DNA of 64,000 bases from Blattamonas nauphoetae (GCA_033064195.1 JARBJD010000190.1:81231-145230); one strand, 5' to 3'. Positions 42,041 to 52,761 are shown, counted from the first letter of the stretch. Numbers and translations are program-made. Notes: generated by a model not told the origin, from the letters alone.

Positions 42041-45000
42041 ATGCATTCACCTCAGCATCCTCCTCCAGAATTCTTCCATCCAATCGTGTCCTTCCCACAG
42101 CTCCATTATGACGACGGTGACTATGGTGAGATGGCCGCAGAATCAAAACAGATTTTGGAGATGAAGAAGCACATTGAAGTGCGTGACAACGCCCTTCGAG
42201 AAGCTGAAGCTCGCATTTCCAGGGAACAAGCCTCCGTAAAGGAAAAAGAACGAAAAATTGCTGAACTGGAAGCCATTATTGAGAATCTGAAGACTCTGCC
42301 AAATGATTTGATGGGATCTGGGCTCAATGTTACGCCAATACAATCAGATTCAACTCCAACAGATCTCACTCGAAAACTCGGGACTCTTGAAGCAACAAAT
42401 GCTTCTCTGATGGAAAAACTGAAAGCAATGGAAGAAGACTATGATCTCCTCCAAGATGAACTTGAAGAAAAAGAAGAAGAAATCAACATGATGAAAGAAA
42501 CCAACGATTCTCTTGAGACTATCCTCTCTCAACAAGAATCAGTGATCTCGTCATTGAAGGCAGATATCACGCAGATAAAGGAGAAATATGACCAATCTAT
42601 TTCACAAAGTCTCGGGGAGCCAGCACACGAAGATGAAGTTGTGAAGGATCTGACCAAAAAGCTTATTGCGGCCAAACAAGAACTCGACGACGCAGAAGAA
42701 GCCTTTGAAGAAGAACGGCAGCGATGGGATGAGAGTTATTGGGAAATTCAGAACAATACAGAAATGTTACAGACTGAGTTGAAGTTACAGAAGAAGGAAA
42801 ACGAGAAGCTAAAAGAATTGTTGACAGCGAGCAGGAAACCGTTAGAAAAGAATGTCATTGAGCTGCAGAAGACAACAAAGCAGGTCAACGATCTAAAAGC
42901 GAAACTGGCAGAGATGGACAAGGCGAGCAAAAGTGAGAGCGAGAAATCGAAGCAGAAGATAGACTCGCTCCTAAAAGATCTGGAAAAGGAACGTGCAAAG
43001 AAGAGTGATGATGCTCAAGGACAGGAGCAGCTTATTCTGTCACTTCGGAAGGAGTTGGAAACAGCCCAACAAACAGTCCAGCAACTTCAAGACGAGAACG
43101 AGGATCTCACTGATCAGCTTGAAATCGCCCGCAAACAGGCGAAGAAAGAGCCGAGGGGAAAGGCCATGGACGAGAAATTGTTGGAACAGCAGCGAATCGT
43201 TGATCAAGAACAGCAGAAGCTAAAAGTGATGATTGAAGAAAGGGAGAGACGAGACAAGGAACTGACGGCGATGGAGCTTGAACAGGAGAACTTGAGAAGG
43301 ATGTTGGAGGAAGTTAAGGGCGAATTACAAAAAGTGGAGGAACAGCGGGATTTGATCGAAAAGACATTGGCGAGCAGGACAGAAGAACTCCAAAAAATGA
43401 AAGAAATGAAAGAAACGATGGAAGAACAATATGAAAATGAAAGAAAGGGCAAAGAGGAGGCAGAAGAGCGACTAAACACGATTGCCTTAGAACAGTCAGA
43501 AAGAGCGGAACAGAAACAGATTCGGAAGACGGAAAAAGCGAAGGTGAAAATTGAGGCTGAGAGACAACAGCAGCAGGAGAACGAGGAGAGAGAGATGAGA
43601 GAGACACAACTTCGAGAAGAGGAAGAACGAAGAAGGGAGGAAGAAGCACAGAAATGGAAGGAGGAGACAGAGGAGAGATGGAAGGAGCAGATGCGACGAG
43701 TCCAAAGGGAACGAGAAGAAAGAGAGGCTGAAATGAAGGAAGGGACGAGGATGGCAAGAGAAGATTGGGAGGTGAGGGAGCTGATCGAGCGTGAACAGTG
43801 GATGGCATCGACGAGACAGGAAGTTGAGATGGAAGTGAGGGCGAGAATGAAAAAGGAAGAGGAAGAGATGAGAGAAGTGATTGAAGAGGAGAGAAGAGTG
43901 TGGGAGGAAGAGAAGGGGCGGAGAGAAGAGGAAGAACTGAAGGAGAGGATGAGAGAGCGTCGGACACAGGCAGAGAAAGATCAGCAGAACGAAGAGTTGA
44001 CAAAGGAAAGAGAAGCTGAAGAAGAAAGGCTGAGAAAAGAAAATGAAGAGTCGGAACGAGCGAGGGAGGAAGAGAGGCAGCGAGAGGAAGACGACAGAAG
44101 AGCCACATTCGACGAGGAGAGACGAGTGTGGAGGGAGGAGCGAGAGAGATTGGAACAAACATTTTGGGAATCGTTCGAAAGGCTGGGAATGGAGAAGGCA
44201 GAATGGGAACAGAGGAGAGAGGAGAAGAGACGGAAGGTGGAAATGGAGGAGATGAAGAGACAGACACTGATCGAGCACACTGCTGCCTTGCGAAGGGAGG
44301 AAGAGGAAAGGAGGAGGAGAGAAGAGAAGGAGAGCGAGGAGAGGAGCAAGCTGAGTGAGATTGAGATGAACAGACTGAAGGAAGAGAAAGAGGTGCTTCG
44401 AGTGGAAGTGGAGGAGTTGAGAGCACAGGTCGGGAAGTATGCTCGAGATGAAGAAGAGGAGAAGAGGAAGAGGGAGGAACGAGAAAGAAGGGAGGATGAG
44501 GAGGAGAGAGCAAGGGAAGAAGAGAGGGGGAGAATCGTCGAGCAAGAACACCTCACATCAGAAACAGCAGAATCAGTGATAACCGACGACACATCCACTC
44601 TCGAATCTGGTTCTCGAGAGGAAGAAGACCAGAACAGGCGAGACGAGGAAGAAAACGAAGAGAGGAAAGAAAAGGAAGAGAACGAAGAAAGGAAGGAGAT
44701 GGAAGAAAACGAAGAGACGGAAGGGAGGGAAGAGAAAGAAGAGGCAGTTCAACTCGTTGTCAGATTGGAGGAACGCAACACCGCACTTCTGTCTGCCCTC
44801 ACTCGCCAGCAGCTTGTTTCAGCGCAGAGAGAGGCAGAGTGGAAGAGGAGAGAGGAAGACCTGCAGAGGAAGGAGTTGGAAAAGGAAGAGCACGACCAAA
44901 GAGAGCAGATGGAAAGGAAGGAGCGAGAGGACAAGATGAGGAACGAGATGGCGGCGAATCAGGAGACTTTGAGGCAGACTGAGTCGGAGCTATTGCTTGT

Positions 45001-45103
45001 CTGTTCGCGGGTCGTGTCGTTGCAGATGGAACTTGAGGAGATGAAGAGAATCAATCACGAACTAAGGGTGGAATTCAAAAAACTATCTCAGCGGATCACT
45101 TGA
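42041..45103 (+). CDS. Large coiled-coil protein
   Basis: A single-exon frame of 1,020 aa. Residues 1-35 are Pro/His-rich (PPPEFFHPIVSFPQLHYDDG). From about 40 to 1010 the chain is nearly continuous coiled coil with heptads. It is moderately mixed to residue 480 (ELEAIIENLKTLPNDL near 75; EEKEEEINMMKETND near 145) and then extremely Glu/Arg-rich (about 44 to 55 percent charged by eye). There is no motor, head or membrane segment. A structural or tethering role (cytoskeleton, axostyle or basal body) is possible but unproven. Many opposite-strand open frames here are artefacts of the purine-rich coding strand. Confidence 0.8.
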   Translation: MHSPQHPPPEFFHPIVSFPQLHYDDGDYGEMAAESKQILEMKKHIEVRDNALREAEARISREQASVKEKERKIAELEAIIENLKTLPNDLMGSGLNVTPIQSDSTPTDLTRKLGTLEATNASLMEKLKAMEEDYDLLQDELEEKEEEINMMKETNDSLETILSQQESVISSLKADITQIKEKYDQSISQSLGEPAHEDEVVKDLTKKLIAAKQELDDAEEAFEEERQRWDESYWEIQNNTEMLQTELKLQKKENEKLKELLTASRKPLEKNVIELQKTTKQVNDLKAKLAEMDKASKSESEKSKQKIDSLLKDLEKERAKKSDDAQGQEQLILSLRKELETAQQTVQQLQDENEDLTDQLEIARKQAKKEPRGKAMDEKLLEQQRIVDQEQQKLKVMIEERERRDKELTAMELEQENLRRMLEEVKGELQKVEEQRDLIEKTLASRTEELQKMKEMKETMEEQYENERKGKEEAEERLNTIALEQSERAEQKQIRKTEKAKVKIEAERQQQQENEEREMRETQLREEEERRREEEAQKWKEETEERWKEQMRRVQREREEREAEMKEGTRMAREDWEVRELIEREQWMASTRQEVEMEVRARMKKEEEEMREVIEEERRVWEEEKGRREEEELKERMRERRTQAEKDQQNEELTKEREAEEERLRKENEESERAREEERQREEDDRRATFDEERRVWREERERLEQTFWESFERLGMEKAEWEQRREEKRRKVEMEEMKRQTLIEHTAALRREEEERRRREEKESEERSKLSEIEMNRLKEEKEVLRVEVEELRAQVGKYARDEEEEKRKREERERREDEEERAREEERGRIVEQEHLTSETAESVITDDTSTLESGSREEEDQNRRDEEENEERKEKEENEERKEMEENEETEGREEKEEAVQLVVRLEERNTALLSALTRQQLVSAQREAEWKRREEDLQRKELEKEEHDQREQMERKEREDKMRNEMAANQETLRQTESELLLVCSRVVSLQMELEEMKRINHELRVEFKKLSQRIT

Positions 45104-45227
45104 TCATTATTCTGTGTATATTTCAGTGTACATTTCATTGTTAATGCCTACCTTTTCATTGGTCTGTTTCATCTTCTTTTTGCGGCGTTTTTTCGAATGA
45201 CACTGATCAAGCCTTAATTGGATTGAA

Positions 45228-45936
45228 ATGGGTTGCACAGTCGCTAAATCGGCAACGCCAGTCCAACAACGAGAGACTGGACCTCAGTTCACGGAGCAGG
45301 ATATGCAAATTCTGGAATTAAAGAGTCACAGAGACCAGCTCCAGCAAAAGCGTGATCTTGTCTGTCCTTGTGTCTTATTGACCTCCACAGCTCTCAGATC
45401 AGATCCAAGAAGAAGCAAAGAAGGCTTTGGAGTTGAAAAAAGAAGGAAAAACGCAGCAGGCTATCTCTTGCATCAAGAAAAAGAAGATGTTGGCAGATCA
45501 ACAGACCATTATCTCGAATTACTATGATTCAACGAACAAGATGCTAATTGATATTGAACAAGCCAAAACCACAGTGAACATGACTAAAGCCATTGCATTC
45601 GGGCAAAAAGCACTCAAAATGGAACTGGACCAGATCACCCCAGAGATGATCGCGGAGTTAGAGGAGACGATGGAAATGAACGCCGAAAAGAAAGAAGTGT
45701 GCCATTCTCTTTATCATTCCCCGCAGGAGCTGGAAGCTGTCATGCAATCGATGAACACGGCCATGTCAGACGAGGATGCAGAGGCCCTTCTCGAACAAGA
45801 AGCAGCGAAACAATTGCAATTCCAGTTGGATTATGAGCCTGTGCGGGATGCAGCCATCGAGCCCACCGCTGAGCCAGAACCGCAAGTGAACAAACCAGCT
45901 CCGAAGAGACAGGTTGCTATGGACGTTGAATTTTGA
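45228..45936 (+). CDS. ESCRT-III subunit Vps20/CHMP6
   Basis: Membrane-remodelling subunit that links ESCRT-II to the Snf7 filament on endosomes. Three exons: 45228-45351, 45398-45696 and 45727-45936, with introns of 46 and 30 nt; 210 aa. It starts MGC, the N-myristoylation signal typical of Vps20. Helix 1 has KSHRDQLQQK, followed by EEAKKALELKKEGKTQQAIS and CIKKKKMLADQQ (helix 2 of the basic core), then the acidic C-terminal helices (ELEAVMQSMNTAMSDEDAEA) and a short tail. Length matches the family. A better first acceptor (45390) exists, but only AG at 45396-45397 keeps phase. Confidence 0.85.
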
Positions 45937-46234
45937 ATAACTCACTCAACACATCATGGTCTTTTATTTTCTGATCTTGTTCTCATTACCGTTCATTATT
46001 ATTCGTTTTTCAAATCACTTCGCTCACGTTCTTTCCATTTGGAGAGTTTAAAGACTATTTCCAATTATTTCTCTGTTTTAGCTGTCAGAGAAAAGGAAAT
46101 GAAACTATTTTAGCATTTTTCGTCGAACGTAACCTTTCTGGGTGATCAACCCGTCATTCTACCGAATTGACTTGACACGCCCTCATGTCGTTTCCCAAGT
46201 CAGCAGTTCCTTTTCTGAGTATCTCTCACAGCTG
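45937..46234. other. Intergenic region
   Basis: T-rich 3' flank of Vps20 and 5' flank of the next gene. No features recognised. Confidence 0.4.
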
Positions 46235-47216
46235 ATGTTTCGTCTTCTCACATTTATCATCCCATCAGCCTTCTCCCAAGTGTGTCCTATCCATCTCCTC
46301 ATTTCCACCTTCTTTCTCTCCCCTTTCATCCAGTTCGGCGGCGGCGGCATGGGCGGTATGCCTGGTGGAGGAATGGGTGGCATGGGCGGAATGGGCGGTA
46401 TGCCCGGCGGCGGAATGGGCGGCATGGGCGGCATGGGCGGCGGCAGTCCATTCGGCGGCGGCGGAATGGGTGGTGGGTCACCCTTCGGCGGCAACGGTAT
46501 GGGCGGCATGGGCGGCAACAGCCCGTTCGGCGGAAATGGAATGGGCGGCATGGGCGGCAACAGTCCTTTTGGAGGCAACGGCATGGGAGGCAATTCCCCC
46601 TTTGGAGGCAACGGCATGGGAGGAAACTCGCCATTCGGAGGGAACGGGATGGGAGGAAACTCGCCATTCGGAGGAAACGGGATGGGAGGGAATAGTCCAT
46701 TCGGAGGCAATCAAAACTCTCCCTTCGGAGGAAACCAGAACTCGCCTTTCGGTGGGAACCAGAATTCTCCATTTGGTGGCAACCAAAATTCTCCATTTGG
46801 TGGCAATCAGAACTCTCCATTTGGTGGAAACCAGAATTCGCCTTTTGGGAACAACCAAAACTCGCCGTTCGGAAACAACCAAAACTCGCCATTTGGACAA
46901 CAGCAGAACCCATTCGGCCAACAACAGCAACAACAGCCATGCTACCAACAACCCCAACAGCAACAACAACCATGCCAGCAACAACAGCAGCCCTGCCAAC
47001 AACAAGAACCTTGCCAAGTCTGTCGCATCCCATTTTTCATTTTATGTCTCGCAGCAACAGCAAAGACCACCCCAACAAGAAAAACCGTGCGAGGAGCCAT
47101 GCGAAGAAGAGGAAAAGTGTGCACCAGCCAAAGAAGCCGCCCCACAAACCAACTGTGACGAGGATCCCAGCATCCAAAGAAGAAACTTGATGAAGCAACG
47201 TGGTATGCATAGTTGA
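46235..47216 (+). CDS. Secreted Gly/Met/Gln-rich repeat protein
   Basis: Exon 1 (46235-46279) encodes a signal-peptide-like MFRLLTFIIPSAFSQ. After a 54-nt intron (46280-46333), exon 2 (46334-47017) has GGMGGM/PGGG repeats, then about six GNGMGG NSPFG units, about eight NQNSPFGG units, then a Gln-rich part with PCQQQ repeats. After a 37-nt intron (47018-47054), exon 3 has Cys/Glu-rich EEPCEEEEKCAPAKEAAP and ends at 47214-47216 if unspliced; a further intron starting at about 47203 is possible. About 296 aa. The DnaJ-like Gly/Phe and glutenin-like repeats suggest an adhesive, wall or granule protein. No enzyme domain. Confidence 0.7.
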
Positions 47217-47594
47217 TTTGTCTCTGAGCCTTTTCCAGCTGGAAGACCTCATCGCGGAGGGGGATATTAGAGAAAGAACACGCATTCGACAACGGACTGC
47301 TAAATTCATCACACCCTTTTCTATTCACTCTCGTTGTTATTTGGAAAATTTGTTTGTCTGAACAGTTGTGCCTGGAAGAGAAAGGAGTTCTGAAGATGTC
47401 TTACTGTCCACATCCTCATCTGTTTCACCCTGTCCAAGTAATTCGTCCATCTCGTCCTTCGTTGAGTGTCTAGTTGTTTTCTTCAGAATTCCTCGTTCCG
47501 ATTACGGAATGGAGTGTCTAATCACTTCATTTTCAACAATTGTCAAATGTTCCATAATTTTGTTTCTCACTTCCTCAAAAGTCGTCAAGCACTC
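47217..47594. other. Region between repeat protein and homeodomain-like gene
   Basis: Contains a 40-codon frame (47238-47360; LEDLIAEGDIRERTRIRQRT) that could be a last exon of the preceding gene in another frame. Otherwise I see nothing. Confidence 0.35.
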
Positions 47595-48682
47595 ATGAAA
47601 GAACGATCAAACCAACTTAGTGGAATGGACAAGAAGCCATGTCGCGAGGTGCGCATGGCTGTTCAGCCTCGCCCTCGATGCAATTTCGCACCATACCAAC
47701 GCACAATTCTGAAGGACTTTGTGGACACAGCTGGCCACACTTCACCGAGCACAGCTGAAAAGGCCCAGTATGCTCGTTTTACTTCCCTCTTTACTTCTCT
47801 CTCTTGTTAACTTAGACTTGCTGCAGCGGTATCTCTTTTTCATCTTCTTCATCGTTTTGTTGATAAAGACCGGACTGACTGTCTCTCAAATCTGTTTCTC
47901 TTTTTCTTTTTATGATTGTTCTTGTTCCACACGTCTTTGTAGCGAATTGGTTCGGTCTGTTGAGACTACGATCGGTTTGCTTCATCTCTTCTCCAATCAT
48001 TTTATTCTTTCATCATCAAACTCGTTATCCATTCAGAAACAGCAGAAACGACCCAAATACATGGTTTCAAGATCAACGGATGCCAAGAACACCACCCCAA
48101 CTTGCTCACAGACTTCAGCTTCGCCATTCCCTGTCCAGATCCCCCAACAAGGACACTTCGGCCTCCTCACGCACGTGAGTGAGATTTTGGTGGACAAGGA
48201 AATAACTGTCCTTCCTCAGCCATCAGAGATACCGCTCTCGTATCAACGTTTGTCCTTCACAATTTTTCTTCCTCTTTTTCTGTGATTTTTGATGTTTTCT
48301 GTTTCTTCTCTTCAGATCCGACAATACTGCCTCCCATATTTCGAGCAGTCAACGCATCGTCACTGACCTTTCCAGTTCTCCCCACCGACACAATCCATTA
48401 TTTTCCAGCACCAAACACTCCACCAGCACCAGTTGCAGACAACGTCAGCGGTGTGTCCAGCCACTCCACTCATCAAGCTCTTTTTTAGGAATTACTCCTC
48501 CCGCCTTCGCGACTGATGAGGACCGCCTATTTTGGCTTCTCAGTTTGTCCAACGAAGAGAGGTACCGTTCTGGTTGTGGCTTTGTGTTGTCCCTGCTTCT
48601 GGAATTCATCGACATTCACTATCAAAGCCAGATAGTGCAGCAGGGGGAGCACGAACAGGATGGGATGGATCTCGAAGAGTAA
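47595..48682 (+). CDS. Homeodomain-like protein, several small exons
   Basis: The start is the first ATG in the frame (47595); 47625 is an alternative. The first exon, to 47767, carries RPRCNFAPYQRTILKDFVDT and PSTAEKAQ, like helix 1 and 2 of a homeodomain. It continues through two possible micro-exons (47816-47828, 47943-47954; LAAARIGS) into KQQKRPKYMVSRST. The expected WFxN motif of helix 3 is not visible in frame, so the exon model there is uncertain. Further exons give EILVDKEITVLPQPSEIPLS, a Pro-rich stretch, and, after a 38-nt intron (48451-48488), a helical end (FATDEDRLFWLLSLSNEERY...) with stop 48680-48682. A transcription factor role is inferred and weak. Confidence 0.5.
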
Positions 48683-49021
48683 CCGCCAGCGCCCGCTGTG
48701 GGCACCTTAATCCTCTCTTTCTCGTTCTTTTTCATTTTATTTAACACACACACAGTCACGTCAGATCGAAACCTCAAATTGTCCTCGTTTTGTGAAGATT
48801 GAGATCAACCCTGACTTTCGTTCTCTCGATTGTTAGCGAATCAGCAAGTGTCACTCCACACCAATATCTTGCCATTTGACACTCGTTCTCAACACGAAGA
48901 ATCACAGCATCCAATTAATGCGAAATCTCTCCCGAAGAGGCAGCATCCACACCCAAAATCGAAGTCGTCACAAATCAGTGGTGTTTCAATCAAAGTGTCT
49001 CTGCCAATAAGGAGGAAGACC
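48683..49021. other. Region before family A copy 3
   Basis: The reading frame of the next gene is open from about 48830 without an ATG, preceded by 'ttgttag' (a possible acceptor at 48836). An upstream exon may exist but I cannot place it. Confidence 0.35.
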
Positions 49022-50194
49022 ATGCAAAGCTCACCAATATTTACACCTAATCGCACAGTTCAAGACGAAGCAAGTTCTGCGAACAAAGTCACACGTAGGA
49101 ACATGCACACTCTTCGCCAACAAGAATCCATCGCATCAAATCAGTCAGCCTCTCCAACAACAATTTTGCCTGACCAACTCCCTCCTGGATATATCGACAT
49201 TTCCTTTCCCTTCCTGAACTGGCGTCGGAATGAACCTGTCGCAGCTGATCGTGTGTCACCACTCTTCGTCTCTCTTGTGTCCCTGGTCAGAGACAACGTC
49301 CCTTTTAATGTGTCGCTTCTTCGAAAAGTCACAGCATTCTTTTTGGTGCTCGATCCAGCCGTTAATCTCGACCTGCTTGTCAAGGATTTCAAGAATACAA
49401 CTGGACAAGACTGCACAGATCCTGTCCCACTCTTTGTGGATTCGATTCTAGTGCTCTTATCCTCGTCGCATAATTCGATTGTCGGGAATGTTCTCGCTTT
49501 CCTTCGTCGATTCGTCAAATCTTGTTCAGCCTCAATCCGCTCTGACCTGCTCAACTGCAACCTCATTCCCAGGATCCTTTCCAAACATGTTGTGAAAATT
49601 CTCTCTGTCCTCGGTGATCAGCTCATTCTGAGGAACTTACTCAAGTTTCTTGAATTATTCACAAAGATCACCTCCCCCATCGCGACCCGATTCAACTCCT
49701 TCTCTCCCGGCACTGGCCATCTCTCACTCCAAAATTTGGTGCTGCATACATTGTGGATTCCAATGGAACCAGCTCTCGTCCAGATCAGTCGCAATCCCTG
49801 CATTTTGGAGTGGAACGAAGAATGCGCGGATACATTGAATTTACTCTCCAGAATCCTTGATGTTGGCGCATGCCACCAACCCACACTCGATTTTGTCTGC
49901 TCTTCTCGCATCCCCATCGTGCTCCTGTCACTTCTCACCGAAGTCGAAAATGAAGATACTCACCCGGACATTCTCTGGATACTGTCCCTCAATATCCACA
50001 ACTGGCAAACCGCTGGCGCGGAAACAATGCGCAGAGGGACGATCTTGCAGCGGATGCTCGAACGCGAGGGGTTCGGAGATGGCCTCGAGCAGAAAGTGCT
50101 TCACGAGAAGTCGACGAGAGATGGAAAGAGTGTGAGGGTGTACTCGTTCGGAATCATGGACCAGTTGGGAATGAACTTTCCTAAGCCGCGATAA
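49022..50194 (+). CDS. Family A helical-repeat protein, copy 3
   Basis: 390 aa from ATG 49022 (frame open upstream to about 48830). Divergent but recognisable: FPFLNWRRNEPVAADRVSPL, VDSILVLLSSSHNSIVGNVL, NCNLIPRILSKHVVKILSVL, and C-terminal LQRMLEREGFGDGLEQK. Helical throughout, no catalytic motif. It lies at the head of the family A array and outside the 300-bp direct repeats. Function unknown. Confidence 0.65.
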   Translation: MQSSPIFTPNRTVQDEASSANKVTRRNMHTLRQQESIASNQSASPTTILPDQLPPGYIDISFPFLNWRRNEPVAADRVSPLFVSLVSLVRDNVPFNVSLLRKVTAFFLVLDPAVNLDLLVKDFKNTTGQDCTDPVPLFVDSILVLLSSSHNSIVGNVLAFLRRFVKSCSASIRSDLLNCNLIPRILSKHVVKILSVLGDQLILRNLLKFLELFTKITSPIATRFNSFSPGTGHLSLQNLVLHTLWIPMEPALVQISRNPCILEWNEECADTLNLLSRILDVGACHQPTLDFVCSSRIPIVLLSLLTEVENEDTHPDILWILSLNIHNWQTAGAETMRRGTILQRMLEREGFGDGLEQKVLHEKSTRDGKSVRVYSFGIMDQLGMNFPKPR

Positions 50195-50559
50195 ACCAAA
50201 TCAGAGAACCACATTCTTATTCTCGCTGTCTGCCTCTGATTTCATCCCAAAAACTCCAACGAAAGTGAACTCTGATCGTACAATCCATCATTCTTCTTTT
50301 CACGAACAGACAGCTGTGTTCGTCACTTGTGTTCATTCACCACTTTGAAGTCGTTTTCTTCTTCTTTGTCATTGATTTCGGATTTCTTTGTTCGCTCGCA
50401 CCTTGTTGTGCACTTTAAGCTTTTCAGTCGATTCCTGGATCCTCCCCATCCACCCTTCCTTGTTGATGGCGATCGCGTCTTCGAGTGGTCGCGCATCTCC
50501 TCCTGCGGATGAGCACAAACAACACGAATTCCATGTCGATTGGTTTCATCGAAGCCATC
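50195..50559. other. Intergenic region
   Basis: Flank of family A copy 3; no repeat, RNA or coding signal seen. Confidence 0.35.
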
Positions 50560-50860
50560 CACGCCACGTTGAGCCTGCCAAGCCTGCATTCGTTCCACTT
50601 CTGTCCAACATGAGACGACACACTCCGGCCGAGATTTTGGGACGAATGTGAGCAGAATGAAATGAGAACTTGGATGGGTTGATTCTTATTTTTGTTTTGA
50701 TTCTTTTGCGGTTGTTTGTGTGTCTCTAAGCATCTTCTAACTCACACATTCGATGTCACAACTCCATTTCGTCTCAAAATCACGATATGAATTGATATTT
50801 TGAATGTATCGAACAGATCGTTTGTCATACGAGCAAAGTGTTCATCCAATGAACTGATGG
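50560..50860 (+). repeat. Direct repeat flanking the family A array, left copy
   Basis: About 300 bp matching 59605-59912 in the same orientation with scattered differences. Shared landmarks include 'ccacgccacgttgagcctg' and 'atcacgatatga'. The pair encloses the family A genes from 50934 to 59365. Confidence 0.8.
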
Positions 50861-50933
50861 ATAATCTTTTGTCTCAATAATTCAGACTTTTTCATTCCCC
50901 CACAACGAGTGTTTCACTTCCGAATCTGAAGGA

Positions 50934-51998
50934 ATGACTGCTTTAGACGCAAAACCGTGCTCCGCCACTGATTCTCCTTGCCCTGGTATCTCTTCACACT
51001 GCTTATCACATTCTGCAGACTGTTCTCCTTTCCTAAATTGGACCGATGATCAAACTGAGTCTGTAGACGATTGGGTCTTTATCTTTCGATCTCTCGTTGC
51101 CACTGTGAAATTGCAGCCTGCGGTTGACGACTCTCTGGAAGGGAAAGCCGTGAAATTCCTCCAATATATTCATCCACGCAACATCAAATCAACAACTGAT
51201 TTTCTCCACAGCTTTGCTTCGAACACTGATGCTTCTTTGAGGAATTTCGTACAGTGCGTTGTGGTGCTCATTTCTTCTGCCAATCAGACCATCACCACAG
51301 CTGCAATGAGAATGGTTGAAACTCTGATTTCGAACAGTCACGCTCACACCCGAGCTACACTTGTCAACGCTGATCTGATCCCTCAACTCATCACCACTCT
51401 CAATCCACCGTCTCTTTCTTTCACCGAGGCAGTCGATATCCACAGTTCTCTCATGATAACCATCACCTCTTTTCTCTGGCTCGCATCTCCATACAGTCTT
51501 TCACGACTCGGAATTGAAGATCACGATAAACAACAAGCTGTCCACGAGGCTGTTTTGCAGCGAGTTCTCACGCCTTGGAAGAAGTATATATGCCTTTTGT
51601 GCGCGAACCGCTTTTCGCTCATCGATGGGATGCATTCCAGGAAGTTAATGGCACTCCTCGCTCAAATACTCGGAATATCTCCTTTTTATCAACCAACGAT
51701 TGACTTTGTTCTTCATATGCCAGTCTTTCTCGCCATTCCAAGTTGTTTCACATTCTTTGAACAGGAAGGTTCAATCTGGGCTTTTCTGTACTTTATGGTC
51801 GATCCCCAGCGAGAGTGGTATACAAAACAAGGAACAGCGCAACAGATGTGGAAGACAGTGCATCGAATGTTGAGAATGGAGGGCATCGAAGATGTGATCG
51901 AGGAAAAGCACCGAAACGACAAAAGCAGGTTTTGTGGAGGAGATATTATTACCCGCTCGATCAGATGGAACAATCTGCTGGGCATGAGCCGTCACTGA
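50934..51998 (+). CDS. Family A helical-repeat protein, copy 4
   Basis: 354 aa, intact. It begins MTALDAKPCSATDSPCP, then CSPFLNW, the conserved FRSLVATVKLQPAVDDSLEG, VVVLISSANQTITTAAMRM, NADLIPQLITTLNPPSLSF, LCANRFSLIDG, and the C-terminal signature HRMLRMEGIEDVIEE with WNNLLGM at the end. Leu-rich amphipathic helices suggest an armadillo/HEAT-like solenoid. No enzyme motif. Copies 4, 6, 7 and 8 are clearly more similar to each other than to copies 1-3, so the array is a recent expansion. Confidence 0.78.
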   Translation: MTALDAKPCSATDSPCPGISSHCLSHSADCSPFLNWTDDQTESVDDWVFIFRSLVATVKLQPAVDDSLEGKAVKFLQYIHPRNIKSTTDFLHSFASNTDASLRNFVQCVVVLISSANQTITTAAMRMVETLISNSHAHTRATLVNADLIPQLITTLNPPSLSFTEAVDIHSSLMITITSFLWLASPYSLSRLGIEDHDKQQAVHEAVLQRVLTPWKKYICLLCANRFSLIDGMHSRKLMALLAQILGISPFYQPTIDFVLHMPVFLAIPSCFTFFEQEGSIWAFLYFMVDPQREWYTKQGTAQQMWKTVHRMLRMEGIEDVIEEKHRNDKSRFCGGDIITRSIRWNNLLGMSRH

Positions 51999-52260
51999 GG
52001 AGGATGGAAAGAGCACAGAACCAGCTCCTCATTCTCCCGTGTCTCCCGCCTTCTTCAACGAGCATCTCAAGACTGGACACATCCACTCGCGATTTGTGGT
52101 CGGATGGGATGTGTTGGACAATGCGGACATCGATGTGGATGCGACAGGATGGCATCCATCTCCGCTTGGAGCAGACCCGCTTTTGGGATTGGCGTGCTCT
52201 CGTCGCCTTCGCTGCTGTCTCTCATCGACCAATCTCTCCCCAGACATCTGAACGAACATT
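51999..52260 (+). pseudogene. Decayed block after family A copy 4
   Basis: Strongly similar to 57506-57745. One frame reads HSRFVVGWDVLDNADIDVDA then GWHPSPLGADPLLGLACSRR in both copies, so it was once coding. There is no start and it ends at a stop. The product is unknown. It was duplicated together with the family A gene. Confidence 0.55.
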
Positions 52261-52761
52261 GGATGTGGAATCTGTTGTCGTGCTCCTTTCTGCTGCCAAC
52301 GAAGTTCTCCCTGTATGAATGGAGATGCTGAGATGTCTCCTCTGAACAGTTCAAATTAACACCAACTTGTACTCGTCCAAGCTGATCTGATCTCTCAACT
52401 CTTCACATCTCTCAATCCACAGTCTCTCACATCTCCAGAAACTTGCGATCTCTACATTTCTCTCCTTCACATCGTCAACAATTCCTTCTCGCTCGCAACT
52501 CGGGATGGGCTTGCACAACTCGCTTCTGAAGATGACGATGAACTCCAAGCAGTCCACGAGACGATCTTGAGTCAAGTTGTCATTCCTTCAGAGAAATCAA
52601 TCTGCGATTTGTGCGTGAACCGATTGCCGATGATTGTTGGGGGGCAATCCAGGCATTTTGAGGATGTCCATGCTGAACTCCTCGAAATGTGTGCATGTCA
52701 TCACCCGACGATGGATGATGTTCTTCATGTGCCAGTGAGTCTCCCGATCCAAGATGTGTGA
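52261..52761 (+). pseudogene. Family A helical-repeat protein, copy 5, truncated
   Basis: Lacks the N-terminal third. Short ESVVVLLSAANEVLP (stop follows), then after a frame change LVQADLISQLFTSLNPQSLT, SLLHIVNNSFSLATRDGLAQ, VIPSEKSICDLCVNRLPMIV, and a stop at 52759-52761. The C-terminal MEGIEDVIEE part is missing. A decayed member of the array. Confidence 0.7.

Noticed and set aside
43314..44598. Long open frames on the minus strand (up to 399 codons) opposite the coiled-coil gene
   Set aside because: They are mirror effects of the Glu/Arg-rich purine coding strand; the products are Ser/Leu/Pro low-complexity and have no motif.
46183..47033. Minus-strand open frames opposite the Gly/Met repeat gene (175 to 235 codons)
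   Set aside because: They are shadows of the repeat; the plus strand has the signal peptide and proper introns.
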